A stretch of DNA of 64,000 nt from DATEKX01 sp963726785 (GCA_963726785.1 CAVSDJ010000007.1:558001-622000); one strand, 5' to 3'. Counted from the first letter of the stretch, positions 52,992-61,658 are shown. The notes: a model not told the origin generated them from the letters alone. Numbers and translations are program-made.

Positions 52992-55900
52992 TCAATCAAC
53001 AATCTTGAGCGTCACTTTGTTCGACCTGCCGCCGTCCGCGTGGCGAGCTTGCAAGGTCAGGTTGCCGGACTTGCTTGTCATCTCCGCAGGTATTCGAGCA
53101 GTAAACGACGTGTCACTCACGAAAGTTGTTCCGACAGGATTATCGTTGACGAATAAAACTATTTCGGGTCTGAATGCTACGCCGCCTATCGTTAGCTCGA
53201 CCGCGCCTGCTCCCGCTTTGATTCGTTTGCGTGGCAGTCGAGTGATGAGCGGGCCGTTTTCAACCGAGAGCATTAAGGCATTGGAGAGATTATCGTCTTC
53301 GTTCATCACTCGCGCTTCGAGCGCGCCTGCCGATTTGAAGAACTTTGCGGGCGCGTGGGCTATAAGCAATGTTTTTGATACGAACATTGTTTCTATCGCT
53401 TCACCTGAAATCATCACTTTTGCGCCGCGCTGGAATCGCTCGCCGGAAATCGCCAATTCCAGATTCTCTGCGCCTGTTCCCGCCTTCTGCGGTGTAATCT
53501 TGAGCGCGCGAGGCGGGTCATCCGCAATCACGAACCTTGCGCTTGTCGAAAGCTCGCCCTTCGGATTTCTCACTCGCAATTCGATCAATCCGCCTTCCGC
53601 AATCAGACCTGCGCTCACTTCTGTTTCAAGCATTGTGTCCGAGCGAAAAGTGGTCGCAAGCGGTGTCTGGCCGAACAACACCATCGCAGACTGCAAAAAA
53701 TTGACGCCCGAAACCGCGAGCGTAAATGCCGGGCCGCCCGCGTGAATGCTTGCGGGCACGAGCGCGCGAATCGAAGGCTTGATGGTGAACGTTTCGCCCG
53801 AAGATTTCGCGCCGGGTGAAAACAATCGGCTTCTGTCATTGGCAACAATCGTGTGAAGCGAAAACTCCGCGCCTCCTGCGTCAGGGTTGCGATTGATAGA
53901 TTGATTTGCGCCGCCTTGCGCTGCGTCGAATTTGATCTCTTGCACGACGCGACCTTGCGCGTCTTCGAGCTTGATAGTGTCGCCGCCGTTGTTGAGCGAG
54001 AACCCTCCCGTTGAGGCTGTGAACACGAGGCGATTTTCAGCCGAGTTTCCAAAGCTGCCCGCAGGCTTGCCGCCGCCAAAAACAACCGTAGCCTCGAACG
54101 GCGGCAACATCGTTCCTGCGGCGAACACATGCCGCACTTCATCGGCGTCCGACAACTTATAACCCGACAGGTTTATCGGCTCGTTTGTGCGATTCACTAT
54201 CTCGACAAACTCGTCTTGTGCTGCGCTGCGCGAGCCGTCGCCGTTCGCGTCGCCTGCCGGGCCATCGGGCGGGTCGGCCATAAACTCGTTGATGACGAGT
54301 GGGTCTTTTATCAAGACTTTCAGCGTCGCATCGTTCGAGAAGCCAAAGTCGGGATTCTCGACCTTGAATAAAAGATTGCCCGCTGTTTGAGTGAACGCGG
54401 CGGGCAGTCGCGCTTCCATTCGCCCGCTGTTGATGAACAATGTATCGAGCCGCGCCGTGCTCTGCCCGTTTTCGATTATGCGAACGACAGCGCCGGGCTG
54501 GAACCGCTCGCCTGTTATCGCCATTATTACATCGCCCGCGCCTGCGATTACTGACGGCGGATCAATCGAGTGAATCAGTGGCGGGTTTGGCAATACTTCA
54601 AAGATCGCTTCATTAGAGCTTCCGCCATCAGCGTTTTGCGCCGTGACGATGTGAAGGCCGAGCCTTACGATGAGCGATGCGGGAACTTCTGCTTGAAGCT
54701 GAGTTGCCGAAATAAATTTTGTTGCGAGCGGCGCGGCGTCAAACATCACAGTCGCACCATTTTTGAAATTCGAGCCTCTGACTATGAGCGTGAAGCTCGG
54801 CTCGCCTGCGACCACCTGTGTGGGAAACAGGGACGTGATGCGAGTGTTTACGGGCACGACATCAAAAGGCATCTCTTTCGATTCCTGCCCGTCGCTATTT
54901 CGCACCTTCACGCGGCGCGTGCCAAGCGTCGCCGCAAACGCCGAGGGGACTGTCGCTCTCAACTCGCGCGCGTTTATGAACGCGGTAACCACCGTTGAGC
55001 CTTCGACTAATACGACCGATGCGGAAGTGAAATTTTCACCCATCACAAACAATGTGAAGTTACTGGCTCCGACCGGCACGACCCTCGGCAGCACAGCAGA
55101 GAGAGCGGGCGGCGGCGGAATGATGAACAGCACGGCGATGTTTGAGCGGTTGCCGCTTTCGTTGCGCACTTCGACTCGATGATCTCCGGCAATCGCGGTC
55201 ACGCTCGCGGGCACTCGCGCAATCAACTCACTCGCGCTTGCGAAGCTGGTGTGTACAGGCGCGGAGTCTATCAAGACTGATGAAGTCGGCTCGAATCCGC
55301 TGCCTTGAATAGACATATCGAAAGGCGCTCGGTTAAGCGGCGCGCTGTCGGGATTGATTACTGTGATGCGCGGGCCGACCGTGAACGGCTCGCCAAAAAC
55401 GCGCGTGCCGGGCGAGAAGAGTCGCCCGTCGCTGCTCGCTATAGTCGAATGCGGAGCGAAGCTTGTGCCGCTGCCATCGGGGTTGCGATTGATAGATTGA
55501 TTTGCGCCGCCTTCCGCCGAGCCGAAAATGACAGTCTCGACAATATTATTCGCGCCGTCTTTCATCGTGATAGTGTCACCGGAGTTATTCAGCGACAAGA
55601 CGGATTTAAAAACGAGATTGTTTGCTCGCGCATTGCCGAACTCGCCCGTTGGGTTTCCGCCACCGAAGATGACTGCTGCTTCATTTGCCGGAATGATTGT
55701 TCCCGCAGGGAACGTGAACCTGACCGAGTCAGCATCGCTGATGGAAAAGCCTCCGACATCAACAGGGCTGACCGTGCGATTCATGACCTCGACAAATTCA
55801 TCCTGCGAGGAATCGCGTGTGCCGTCGCCATTTGCATCGCCTGTCAGACCGTCGGGCGGGTCAGCCAGAAATTCATTTATCCCGATTGCGCTGATCACAG

Positions 55901-56801
55901 TGAACGCAACGGAGTTAGAAACGACCGGGCCGGGATTTTCAATCGTGATGGAGTGTGCGCCTGCCGCAGCCATCACTGACGGTGGAAGCTCTGCGCTCAA
56001 TTGATTCGCATTATCGAATGTGGCGCTGATGGGCGAGCCATCAACTCGAACGTGCGAAGCAATTTGAAAATTACTGCCTGTGATTGTGATGAAGACCGCG
56101 CCGCTTCCGACGACTGCCGAATCAGGTGAGATCGAATCTATTACCGGATCAGTCGTAGTAAACGGGCTGCCGTTAATTCGCGTGCCGGGCGAGAAACGCT
56201 TATCGCCGCTGCCTGCTGCCGAACGGTGCGGAACGAATCCGCCTGTTATATCAGGGCTGCGCGTTATGGATTGATCCTCATCACTATCGGGTGGCGGATA
56301 AACTTTCGAATCTACTACAACTCCGAAGCTGTCTTTGACAGTAATCGTGTCATTGGCATTGTTAAGAGACAAGCCTGCGCCGCTTGCGTGAAAGACGAGT
56401 CCGTTGGTTGCCGCATTGCCGAACGCCCCCGTAGGAGTGCCGCCGCCGAACACAACAGCCGATTCGCCCGGCGGGACGATTTTGCCCGAAGGAACAGTGA
56501 AGCGGATTTGAATCGCATCGCTTATCGTAAACCCGCTGATGTCCAGAGGAGATGTTCCGTTATTAACCAGTTCAACAAACTCATCCTGCGTAGTGTTGGT
56601 TGTGCCATCGCCGTTTGCGTCGCCTGATGGGCCAGCAGGCGGGTCGGCCAGATATTCGTTAATGATGAGCGTAGCGGATTGTAAGTTAGTTTTCGGTTCA
56701 TAATCGCTCGCCATTAATTTGAGCGAACTACAAATCACAAACAAGAGGCTTGAAGCCAGAAAGCAAGAACACACGAGCGTCGTTGTTTTTCTTTTGAGCA
56801 T
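52992..56801 (-). CDS. Secreted multi-domain lamin-tail / IPT-TIG protein
   Basis: A 1269-residue exported protein. After a signal peptide (MLKRKTTTLVCSCFLASSLL...) come three lamin-tail domains (LIINEYLADPPAGPSGDANG; IGINEFLADPPDGLTGDANG; LVINEFMADPPDGPAGDANG), each with GDANGDG calcium-type turns and FVEIVN-like strands, spaced at about 50-200, 315-460 and 845-1000. Between and after them are about eight IPT/TIG Ig-like domains (DSISPDSAVVGSG, LFPTQVVAGEPSFTLIVRGS, ALVPASIHAGGPAFTLAVSG). No sorting signal or catalytic motif is visible. ATG 56801 has GAGGAG upstream. Likely a surface or matrix protein. The repeats are very alike at DNA level, so copy number may be mis-assembled. Confidence 0.9.
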   Translation of the reverse strand: MLKRKTTTLVCSCFLASSLLFVICSSLKLMASDYEPKTNLQSATLIINEYLADPPAGPSGDANGDGTTNTTQDEFVELVNNGTSPLDISGFTISDAIQIRFTVPSGKIVPPGESAVVFGGGTPTGAFGNAATNGLVFHASGAGLSLNNANDTITVKDSFGVVVDSKVYPPPDSDEDQSITRSPDITGGFVPHRSAAGSGDKRFSPGTRINGSPFTTTDPVIDSISPDSAVVGSGAVFITITGSNFQIASHVRVDGSPISATFDNANQLSAELPPSVMAAAGAHSITIENPGPVVSNSVAFTVISAIGINEFLADPPDGLTGDANGDGTRDSSQDEFVEVMNRTVSPVDVGGFSISDADSVRFTFPAGTIIPANEAAVIFGGGNPTGEFGNARANNLVFKSVLSLNNSGDTITMKDGANNIVETVIFGSAEGGANQSINRNPDGSGTSFAPHSTIASSDGRLFSPGTRVFGEPFTVGPRITVINPDSAPLNRAPFDMSIQGSGFEPTSSVLIDSAPVHTSFASASELIARVPASVTAIAGDHRVEVRNESGNRSNIAVLFIIPPPPALSAVLPRVVPVGASNFTLFVMGENFTSASVVLVEGSTVVTAFINARELRATVPSAFAATLGTRRVKVRNSDGQESKEMPFDVVPVNTRITSLFPTQVVAGEPSFTLIVRGSNFKNGATVMFDAAPLATKFISATQLQAEVPASLIVRLGLHIVTAQNADGGSSNEAIFEVLPNPPLIHSIDPPSVIAGAGDVIMAITGERFQPGAVVRIIENGQSTARLDTLFINSGRMEARLPAAFTQTAGNLLFKVENPDFGFSNDATLKVLIKDPLVINEFMADPPDGPAGDANGDGSRSAAQDEFVEIVNRTNEPINLSGYKLSDADEVRHVFAAGTMLPPFEATVVFGGGKPAGSFGNSAENRLVFTASTGGFSLNNGGDTIKLEDAQGRVVQEIKFDAAQGGANQSINRNPDAGGAEFSLHTIVANDRSRLFSPGAKSSGETFTIKPSIRALVPASIHAGGPAFTLAVSGVNFLQSAMVLFGQTPLATTFRSDTMLETEVSAGLIAEGGLIELRVRNPKGELSTSARFVIADDPPRALKITPQKAGTGAENLELAISGERFQRGAKVMISGEAIETMFVSKTLLIAHAPAKFFKSAGALEARVMNEDDNLSNALMLSVENGPLITRLPRKRIKAGAGAVELTIGGVAFRPEIVLFVNDNPVGTTFVSDTSFTARIPAEMTSKSGNLTLQARHADGGRSNKVTLKIVD

Positions 56802-56965
56802 GGCGAAGCTCCTCGAAGTCACCAGCGATGAATTCGACCTCAGGCGAGGGAACCTAAGAGTGAGTGGTGATTTTGCGGATTAGAAAGTGGCGGTGAAGTC
56901 CCCACAACCTTATATGACACAAGACGCGGTTTTGACAATGCAAAATCGCGCGCGCTCTGTGTGCT

Positions 56966-57029
56966 GATCAACGGACAAAAGAATCGGCATCAGCGGGGCC
57001 GCGCGCTCCGGTCGATCCCCTTATTAGAT
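56966..57029 (-). other. attC-like site a (degenerate, hybrid-looking)
   Basis: ATTAGAT (57023-57029) and GATCAAC (56966-56972) stand where R'' and R' boxes would be. The inside joins GGCATCAGCGGGGCCGCG, as in site f, to GCGCGCTCCGGTCGA, as in site d. The arms pair poorly, so it is probably a dead, recombined site marking the end of the array. Confidence 0.4.
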
Positions 57030-57031
57030 TT

Positions 57032-57796
57032 CTACTTTCGATTTTGGTAAGTCCAACCAAGTTCCGTATCTGGAAAATCATGCAGTAAAATACCAGCCGT
57101 ATGTCTTCTCGAACTGCGAACCGAGCCGTCCGGTCGTGCGACACAAGCCTTTGTAAATGAATATCGAGCCGACGAATTGGAATCCGAAATCCATATTTGA
57201 TTGTCCGCCGCGCGCGTGCGAATTTGAGCTAACGCCACTTCCTGAAGAAGCGGTTTCGGTTTTCCCGAAACATTATGGCAAGAATGGAAAATCAACCGCG
57301 CGCCTTTCTTTCGGTAAGTTTCAAACAAAGCGGGAAAGCAAGCCTCGTAGCAAATTAGAAATCCACACTTTATGCCATTGATGGTAATGACTAAAAAGCC
57401 GTTTCCGGGTGTGTACCAGGCAGTTTCACCTGGCGTAAGGTGCTGCTTATTATACACGCCGACAATTCGCCCTGCGCTCGAAATGACGTAAAGACAATTC
57501 GCTGGACTTTCCCTCTCTGCAACTCTCCGGCACGATCCCAACACGACCCATAAACCGAGTTTGCCAGCCAGCTTTACAATTTCTTTTGTTTGTTCTTCAA
57601 GTTCTTGCCAATTGTCTGTGCTTGATGGCGTGAAATCCGAACGCCCGTAACCCGATAGAGCCGTTTCCGGGAAATGGACTACATGAGCGGCGGCATCGGT
57701 GGCTTCCTTCATAAACCGGGAGATAAACTTTGCGTTGCTGGCAATATCAGAGGAGACGGGAAATTGGCAGATTGCAATTCTAAGTTTCTGCTTCAT
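57032..57796 (-). CDS. Carbon-nitrogen hydrolase (nitrilase family), cassette gene
   Basis: A 254-residue nitrilase-fold enzyme with the whole triad: Glu in VVHFPETALSGYG, Lys in GVYNKQHLTPGE and Cys in CGFLICYEACFP. It should hydrolyse an amide or nitrile C-N bond in the cytoplasm; substrate unknown. It lies between attC-like sites a and b on the minus strand, like the other cassette genes, with its start only a few bases from site b and stop close to site a, the compact layout of integron cassettes. Confidence 0.9.
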   Translation of the reverse strand: MKQKLRIAICQFPVSSDIASNAKFISRFMKEATDAAAHVVHFPETALSGYGRSDFTPSSTDNWQELEEQTKEIVKLAGKLGLWVVLGSCRRVAERESPANCLYVISSAGRIVGVYNKQHLTPGETAWYTPGNGFLVITINGIKCGFLICYEACFPALFETYRKKGARLIFHSCHNVSGKPKPLLQEVALAQIRTRAADNQIWISDSNSSARYSFTKACVARPDGSVRSSRRHTAGILLHDFPDTELGWTYQNRK

Positions 57797-57800
57797 ATCA

Positions 57801-57882
57801 ATCTAAAATCTTACGGCAGAAATGACGCGCCGGCAAAACACGCAGGACTCATGAAGCAGCTTGCGTCCACTGACTGTTAGAG
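57801..57882 (-). other. attC-like site b (weak)
   Basis: GTTAGAG (57876-57882; CTCTAAC on the minus strand) overlaps the stop codon of the PhyH gene as R'' boxes often do, and ATCTAAA (57801-57807) is a degenerate R'. The inner arms pair only weakly. Kept because size (82 bp) and location are right. Confidence 0.4.
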
Positions 57883-58611
57883 ATCCAATAAATACCTCGC
57901 AAGCGGGCCGATGCGAGCTAGAGCTTCAGGACTCATACGAGCAGGCAGGTTGCCTCCCGACTGGGCTTCACGCCGGATATAAGCGCCTTGTATCGAACGG
58001 CGAGGCTTGCCGGACAAATTTGCCGTATGTCCATGCCAGACAGATCCGTTAAAAACGATGATGGAACCCGCCGGACCACAAGCCAGGACTTGGTCTTCGT
58101 AGTCTGCTCTGCCATCCTTCAAGAGTTCGTCTGGAAGAACGTCCCACTTGTGCGAGCCCGGCAAAAATCGAGTAGCACCGTTGTCGCTCCGAAACTCATC
58201 CACCATAAAGATGAAACCTACCATCGGATACCCATCGGGGTCGCGCTTAAAGTCCACATGAAGCGCCTGTGCCTGCGAGCATGGTCGCAGAGTCCTCGCG
58301 TGCATTGTGCTGAGCTTAAACGGCTGGCTGATAATGCGACAACACGCTTCGAGGATTGGTTGATATACATATAGCTCATCGAACTCTGATCCTCGATTGA
58401 CGAAGTCGTTGACACGAGTTGTCGAGCTGCCAATCGACACGTCGTCTGAACTCGCGGAGTCCGCCGCCGAATCGTAAGCCGCCGCCAATTGTGCCAACCC
58501 GTCAGGGGCCACCGAACCGGGAATAACGACGAAGCCAACATCCCGCAGTTCTTGGATAGCATCCGCCGAAGGTTCGCAACCCGCGCCAATTATGCTGAAC
58601 CAGTCGTGCAT
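57877..58611 (-). CDS. Phytanoyl-CoA dioxygenase (PhyH) family protein, cassette gene
   Basis: A 244-residue Fe(II)/2-oxoglutarate oxygenase. Iron ligands: His and Asp in AQALHVDFKRDPDG and His in SVWHGHTANLSG; the 2OG-binding Arg is in KPRRSIQGAYIRR. GATRFLPGSHKWD is the typical PhyH segment. It probably hydroxylates a small molecule or peptide; substrate unknown. Its start lies 19 bases from attC site c and its stop is within site b, so it occupies one cassette with no room for a promoter of its own. Confidence 0.92.
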   Translation of the reverse strand: MHDWFSIIGAGCEPSADAIQELRDVGFVVIPGSVAPDGLAQLAAAYDSAADSASSDDVSIGSSTTRVNDFVNRGSEFDELYVYQPILEACCRIISQPFKLSTMHARTLRPCSQAQALHVDFKRDPDGYPMVGFIFMVDEFRSDNGATRFLPGSHKWDVLPDELLKDGRADYEDQVLACGPAGSIIVFNGSVWHGHTANLSGKPRRSIQGAYIRREAQSGGNLPARMSPEALARIGPLARYLLDL

Positions 58612-58629
58612 ATACGAGTAATTCCTGAG

Positions 58630-58812
58630 ATCTAACGCCTCGCATCAGCGAGGCCGCGTGTGGCATTCGCTTTCATTCGAGCGGTTGTTCGCAGCTTTGC
58701 ACAAAAAGTCGTCTGCTGGCCTTGTAGACAGGCGGAAGAAAATTTTTTACAACAGTAAGCAGACTTTTTGTGCAAAGCTGTTGTTCGCGGCCTCTGCATG
58801 CCTTTGTTAGAT
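58630..58812 (-). other. attC site c, interrupted by an 87-bp MITE
   Basis: R'' ATCTAAC (minus strand, 58812-58806) and R' GTTAGAT (58636-58630) are perfect partners. The arms, GCATGCAGAGGCCGCG and CGCGGCCTCGCTGATGC on the minus strand, are complementary with one unpaired base, the mark of attC. Without the insert and one duplication it is 87 bp. Very similar to site f, as in chromosomal integrons. Confidence 0.8.
58693..58779. mobile_element. 87-bp MITE with 18-bp terminal inverted repeats
   Basis: AGCTTTGCACAAAAAGTC (58693-58710) and GACTTTTTGTGCAAAGCT (58762-58779) are perfect inverted repeats. GTTGTTCGC flanks both ends (58684-58692 and 58780-58788), a 9-bp target duplication. Nothing is encoded, so it must be moved by a transposase elsewhere. 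It disrupts attC site c. Confidence 0.85.
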
Positions 58813-58858
58813 GCGGTTTTATGTAAAGCACAATCCTTCTTTGATGAGTTTTCATTTA

Positions 58859-59206
58859 TCAAAGGAAATGTAGATTATTTCTCATCTCTTCAGCAGATTT
58901 TGTGTTTATCAGGTTTGATAACCGTCTGATCTGTTCGCCTACAGAGTACCTTTGCCTGTAAACTACAATTATTCCTGCATGGCTCTTACTTTGGGTAAGA
59001 TATTCAGTATGAAGCTGACAAAAGTGCCCAACATTGAATGTATAGATCGCTCGCCCCTGTTGAGTCGCATGTTTAAGTTGGTCCAGGTCGTCTTTCTCTG
59101 ACATCTCTTCTTCGAGTACTGTCGCTACATCTACTCCGCGTGCTCGAAGGCCTGATACTACTGCGCGTGCCATCGCGTCTTCATCTACATACAAGCGAAT
59201 CTGCAT
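58859..59206 (-). CDS. DUF5615 PIN-like toxin candidate, cassette gene
   Basis: A 115-residue protein beginning MQIRLYVDEDAMARAVVSGL, with acidic residues of the PIN-like fold (YVDEDA; KDDLDQLKHATQQGRAIYTF; FCQLHTEYLTQSKSHAGIIV). DUF5615 proteins are paired with DUF433 proteins as putative RNase toxins. ATG 59206 is chosen because AAAGGTC precedes it and it fits the family start; a longer reading overlaps the upstream gene. Ten bases from the DUF433 gene, same strand. TA pairs are common in integron arrays, where they stabilise cassettes. Confidence 0.85.
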   Translation of the reverse strand: MQIRLYVDEDAMARAVVSGLRARGVDVATVLEEEMSEKDDLDQLKHATQQGRAIYTFNVGHFCQLHTEYLTQSKSHAGIIVVYRQRYSVGEQIRRLSNLINTKSAEEMRNNLHFL

Positions 59207-59216
59207 TGACCTTTTC

Positions 59217-59495
59217 TCAGGCTTTAGTAAATTCCCGCTCCAGCCGGATAGCTTCTGCCTTCTCAGCATCCAGATCGGCTTCTACCTCTTCTTTGTTGGC
59301 GTGGAAATAAGCCAGTGCTGTATAAACCTGCGCAAAAGACAAGTGTGAATATTGATCTGCAATCTCTTCGGGAGTGTATCCCTGTTTGTACAGAGCAGCT
59401 ATTTGGTTAACAGTGATGCGAGTGCCCTCGATGCGTAACCGTCCGCCACAAAAATCTGGCGAGCTAACTAACAGAGTTTCAATAGCTGTGCTCAT
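59217..59495 (-). CDS. DUF433 antitoxin candidate, cassette gene
   Basis: A 92-residue protein with the DUF433 layout: SSPDFCGGRLRIEGTRITVN, a helix-turn-helix-like QIAALYKQGYTPEEIADQY and HLSFAQVYTALAYFHANKEE, then a charged tail. DUF433 (VapB45-like) proteins bind DNA and neutralise a PIN-like partner. It is the first gene of a two-gene unit with the DUF5615 gene, and lies one cassette from attC site d. Confidence 0.88.
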   Translation of the reverse strand: MSTAIETLLVSSPDFCGGRLRIEGTRITVNQIAALYKQGYTPEEIADQYSHLSFAQVYTALAYFHANKEEVEADLDAEKAEAIRLEREFTKA

Positions 59496-59668
59496 AGATC
59501 ATAACTCCATCTGATCAATCATTTCAGAAAACAATTCTACGCTTTTATAACCGCAAATGCGAATAGAGTGAAGGCAAGAAGCGCAAGCGTCTAACGCCAC
59601 GGTTGACCGGGCGCGCGAGCGGCACTGGTGGAACGTTAAGAAACCCGCTTCGCGCGCTCCGGTCGAAC

Positions 59669-59927
59669 TCAGATTTTGCGCAAACAGGTTACAGTTTCTC
59701 CCGTTTAATGTTGGTATTGCAACCATTTGCCCCAACCTGAAATCAACAACTTACAAGCTTAGACTAGTCAAATTCTACAGACTCAGACCTGTGACAATCG
59801 AGCAACAGAGCTTACAAGCGTCTAAGCCAAAAAAACTCCAAAATGAGACCTCCCTTGAAACCATCATTAAGCTTTTTATCCGTGATGTTTATACAGGCCA
59901 TATTCATCCTGTTTGCGCAAAATCTGA
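59669..59927. mobile_element. 259-bp MITE sharing the terminal repeats of the adjacent insertion sequence
   Basis: It begins TCAGATTTTGCGCAAAC (59669-59685) and ends GTTTGCGCAAAATCTGA (59911-59927), and is flanked by GGTCGAAC at 59661-59668 and 59928-59935, an 8-bp duplication. No gene of note inside. The ends match the neighbouring IS, whose transposase presumably moved it. Confidence 0.85.
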
Positions 59928-59935
59928 GGTCGAAC

Positions 59936-61508
59936 CCGGATTTTGCGCAAACAACCCCGCCTTTTCACGTTTTTACTTCTGTCATGATTATCTCACTCCA
60001 ACTCTTTAGCAACTGCTTCACCAACGTGTGCTGAGCTGGCATCTCTATTATCCACTTACCTCCATACTTGCGCACCCTTGCTGGTATTTGCATCCCCTGA
60101 TGTATCAGCCTGCCTACTCCCATCTGCTCCAGCACTGTTCCTTTGAACGTGCTGTGCTTGAGCCATCTCAGCACATTGTTCGTCGTTGCTACCAGAAACT
60201 GGAACATCGCCTCCCCTGCAAAGTGTCGCGTCCTCACTTGTCTCGCTCCTAATGAATACTGCTCATCATAAAAATATCGCTCTATCGTCGGTCGATCATT
60301 ATATGTCTCCAGCACTTTCTCTACCGGCAACTGCCTCTCATCCAGATCCGTCAGGATGTAATCTACCTTCACCTCTTTCTCCATCAACTTTCCTTCTTGC
60401 TCTAACATCTTCCTTTTCTTTGGGTCCGGTCTTTTGCTGCGGCTCATGCGCAAGTATCTCACTACCAGCAGCGTTCGCGCTTTCACTCTTATGCCGGTCC
60501 ATCGTGCCCTTCCTTCTCTATGCTCGATTTCTCCCAGGTCACACATCCACGCCCGTTCTTGCTGCGGCCCGTTCGACACACTCCAGAAGATCGCCTCATT
60601 TCCTACCTCTCCCAGCAGTTTCCTTGCTCTGGGTGAGGATAGCCCTTTCAGCAAGTAGTGGAACCCTTTTGCTTTTATTTTCGCTATATTTGCTGCGGTT
60701 CCAAGCTGCGCATCTCCTCTTATTAGTATGCAATCTTTTGGTATTCGGGTGCGGCGGCAGAACTCTTCCGCGCTTGATAATAACTCATCCATTCGTTGTG
60801 CTATCTGAGTATTGCCGCTGTCAAAGTATTCGTCTAGCACCTCACCGATCTGTCCGCCTATAAAGGCGAGGCTGAGTTGATAGCCTCGCCTTGCCCGTTT
60901 ATGGCCGAAGTATCCTTTAGTAGCCAACTCGAACTGCTTGCCACGAACGACCACTGCCCGCTGGTCAATATCAATCGGAAGGATTCTCTCTCTATTAGAA
61001 AGCATCAGCCACCTTTTACGTGCAACGGCACGTGTGTGACGACACAGCAAATCCAAGTGAAGACGCCTCCACTCGTTGACGTGTTGGGATTCGAATGCCC
61101 AAAGCAAGCGATTGATCTGTGACTGATCAGGGAAGCGTTCCAAGCCAACCATCGCGGCGGCTGCTCGCTCGTGAGAGCCGAGCCTGATGTTAATGTCGAA
61201 GGTGTGATTACAGCCAACGACAATAGAAGCCCAAAGCGTTTCGAGTTTCTGTGACCAGCTATAGTGAACCTTCTTCATTTTCAGATTCAAGGCTTTTTCA
61301 GCCCTGGAAAACAGGCCGATGCTACGAGCTTTGTTGGAGGCGCACACTAGAAGAGCGTGAGCGGTGTGATCCTGCCACTGGTTAGTAGCTTCAAAGAGCA
61401 GATTGGGATTAGAATGCTTCATAAACAAGACCTCCGATGTTTTGCTGTAAGTTTGCTAACATCAGCATTTTACACCGGAGGTTGTTTTCTTGTTTGCGCA
61501 AAATCTGA
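59936..61508 (-). mobile_element. 1573-bp DDE insertion sequence
   Basis: Left end CCGGATTTTGCGCAAAC (59936-59952, two bases changed from the MITE end) and right end GTTTGCGCAAAATCTGA (61492-61508). GGTCGAAC flanks it at 59928-59935 and 61509-61516. It encodes one transposase (59965-61422). It sits directly next to the 259-bp MITE, sharing the middle duplication. Confidence 0.85.
59965..61422 (-). CDS. IS4-clan DDE transposase
   Basis: A 485-residue transposase. The DDE triad candidates are Asp in RILPIDIDQRAVVV, Asp in CILIRGDAQLGTAANI and Glu in YNDRPTIERYFYDEQ, the last being the YxxRxxIE-like motif of IS4/IS1380-type enzymes. A basic domain separates the second Asp and Glu. ATG 61422 has GGAGGT seven bases upstream. 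The complete gene and matching ends suggest an active or recently active element. I cannot name the exact IS family with certainty. Confidence 0.9.
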   Translation of the reverse strand: MKHSNPNLLFEATNQWQDHTAHALLVCASNKARSIGLFSRAEKALNLKMKKVHYSWSQKLETLWASIVVGCNHTFDINIRLGSHERAAAAMVGLERFPDQSQINRLLWAFESQHVNEWRRLHLDLLCRHTRAVARKRWLMLSNRERILPIDIDQRAVVVRGKQFELATKGYFGHKRARRGYQLSLAFIGGQIGEVLDEYFDSGNTQIAQRMDELLSSAEEFCRRTRIPKDCILIRGDAQLGTAANIAKIKAKGFHYLLKGLSSPRARKLLGEVGNEAIFWSVSNGPQQERAWMCDLGEIEHREGRARWTGIRVKARTLLVVRYLRMSRSKRPDPKKRKMLEQEGKLMEKEVKVDYILTDLDERQLPVEKVLETYNDRPTIERYFYDEQYSLGARQVRTRHFAGEAMFQFLVATTNNVLRWLKHSTFKGTVLEQMGVGRLIHQGMQIPARVRKYGGKWIIEMPAQHTLVKQLLKSWSEIIMTEVKT

Positions 61509-61528
61509 GGTCGAACCCCTTGTTAGGC

Positions 61529-61658
61529 GGGCAAGCGGCGAAACCGCTATGTGTGTGAAAGAAACTTGGCTCAAGCCGCCTCGCCTTGTAATCTTCCATA
61601 GCGCGTCCTGGTTGCCAAGACCTTCGCGCCAGTGGTGCCTTCTGCCCGCTTGTTAGGC
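61529..61658 (-). other. attC-like site e (partial), beside the IS110-family element
   Basis: R'' GCCTAAC (minus strand, 61658-61652) followed by AAGCGGGCAGAAGGC, and a partly complementary GGCAAGCGGCG at 61530, suggest an attC, but no R' box is visible; its place is taken by the R'' box of site d. The IS110-type element begins immediately to the right. Confidence 0.45.

Larger units (their letters stand above)
59589..61528 (-). other. attC site d, interrupted by MITE and insertion sequence
   Basis: R' GTTAGAC (minus strand, 59595-59589) and R'' GCCTAAC (61528-61522) enclose 92 bp once 59669-61516 is removed. The arms GGTTCGACCGGAGCGCGCG and CGCGCGCCCGGTCAACC (minus strand) are complementary. 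The insertion point is within the L'' arm. Confidence 0.8.

Noticed and set aside
54570..55979. Several plus-strand open frames inside the lamin-tail/IPT gene
   Set aside because: They are antisense to a convincing 1269-residue protein with repeated domains and lack start signals.
58632..58862. Minus-strand open frame of 76 codons between the PhyH and toxin genes
   Set aside because: It runs through attC site c and the 87-bp MITE; the sequence is fully explained by those non-coding elements and has no protein-like features.
60186..60863. Long plus-strand open frame opposite the DDE transposase
   Set aside because: Antisense shadow of the transposase gene, with Ser/Leu-rich low-quality composition and no ribosome site.
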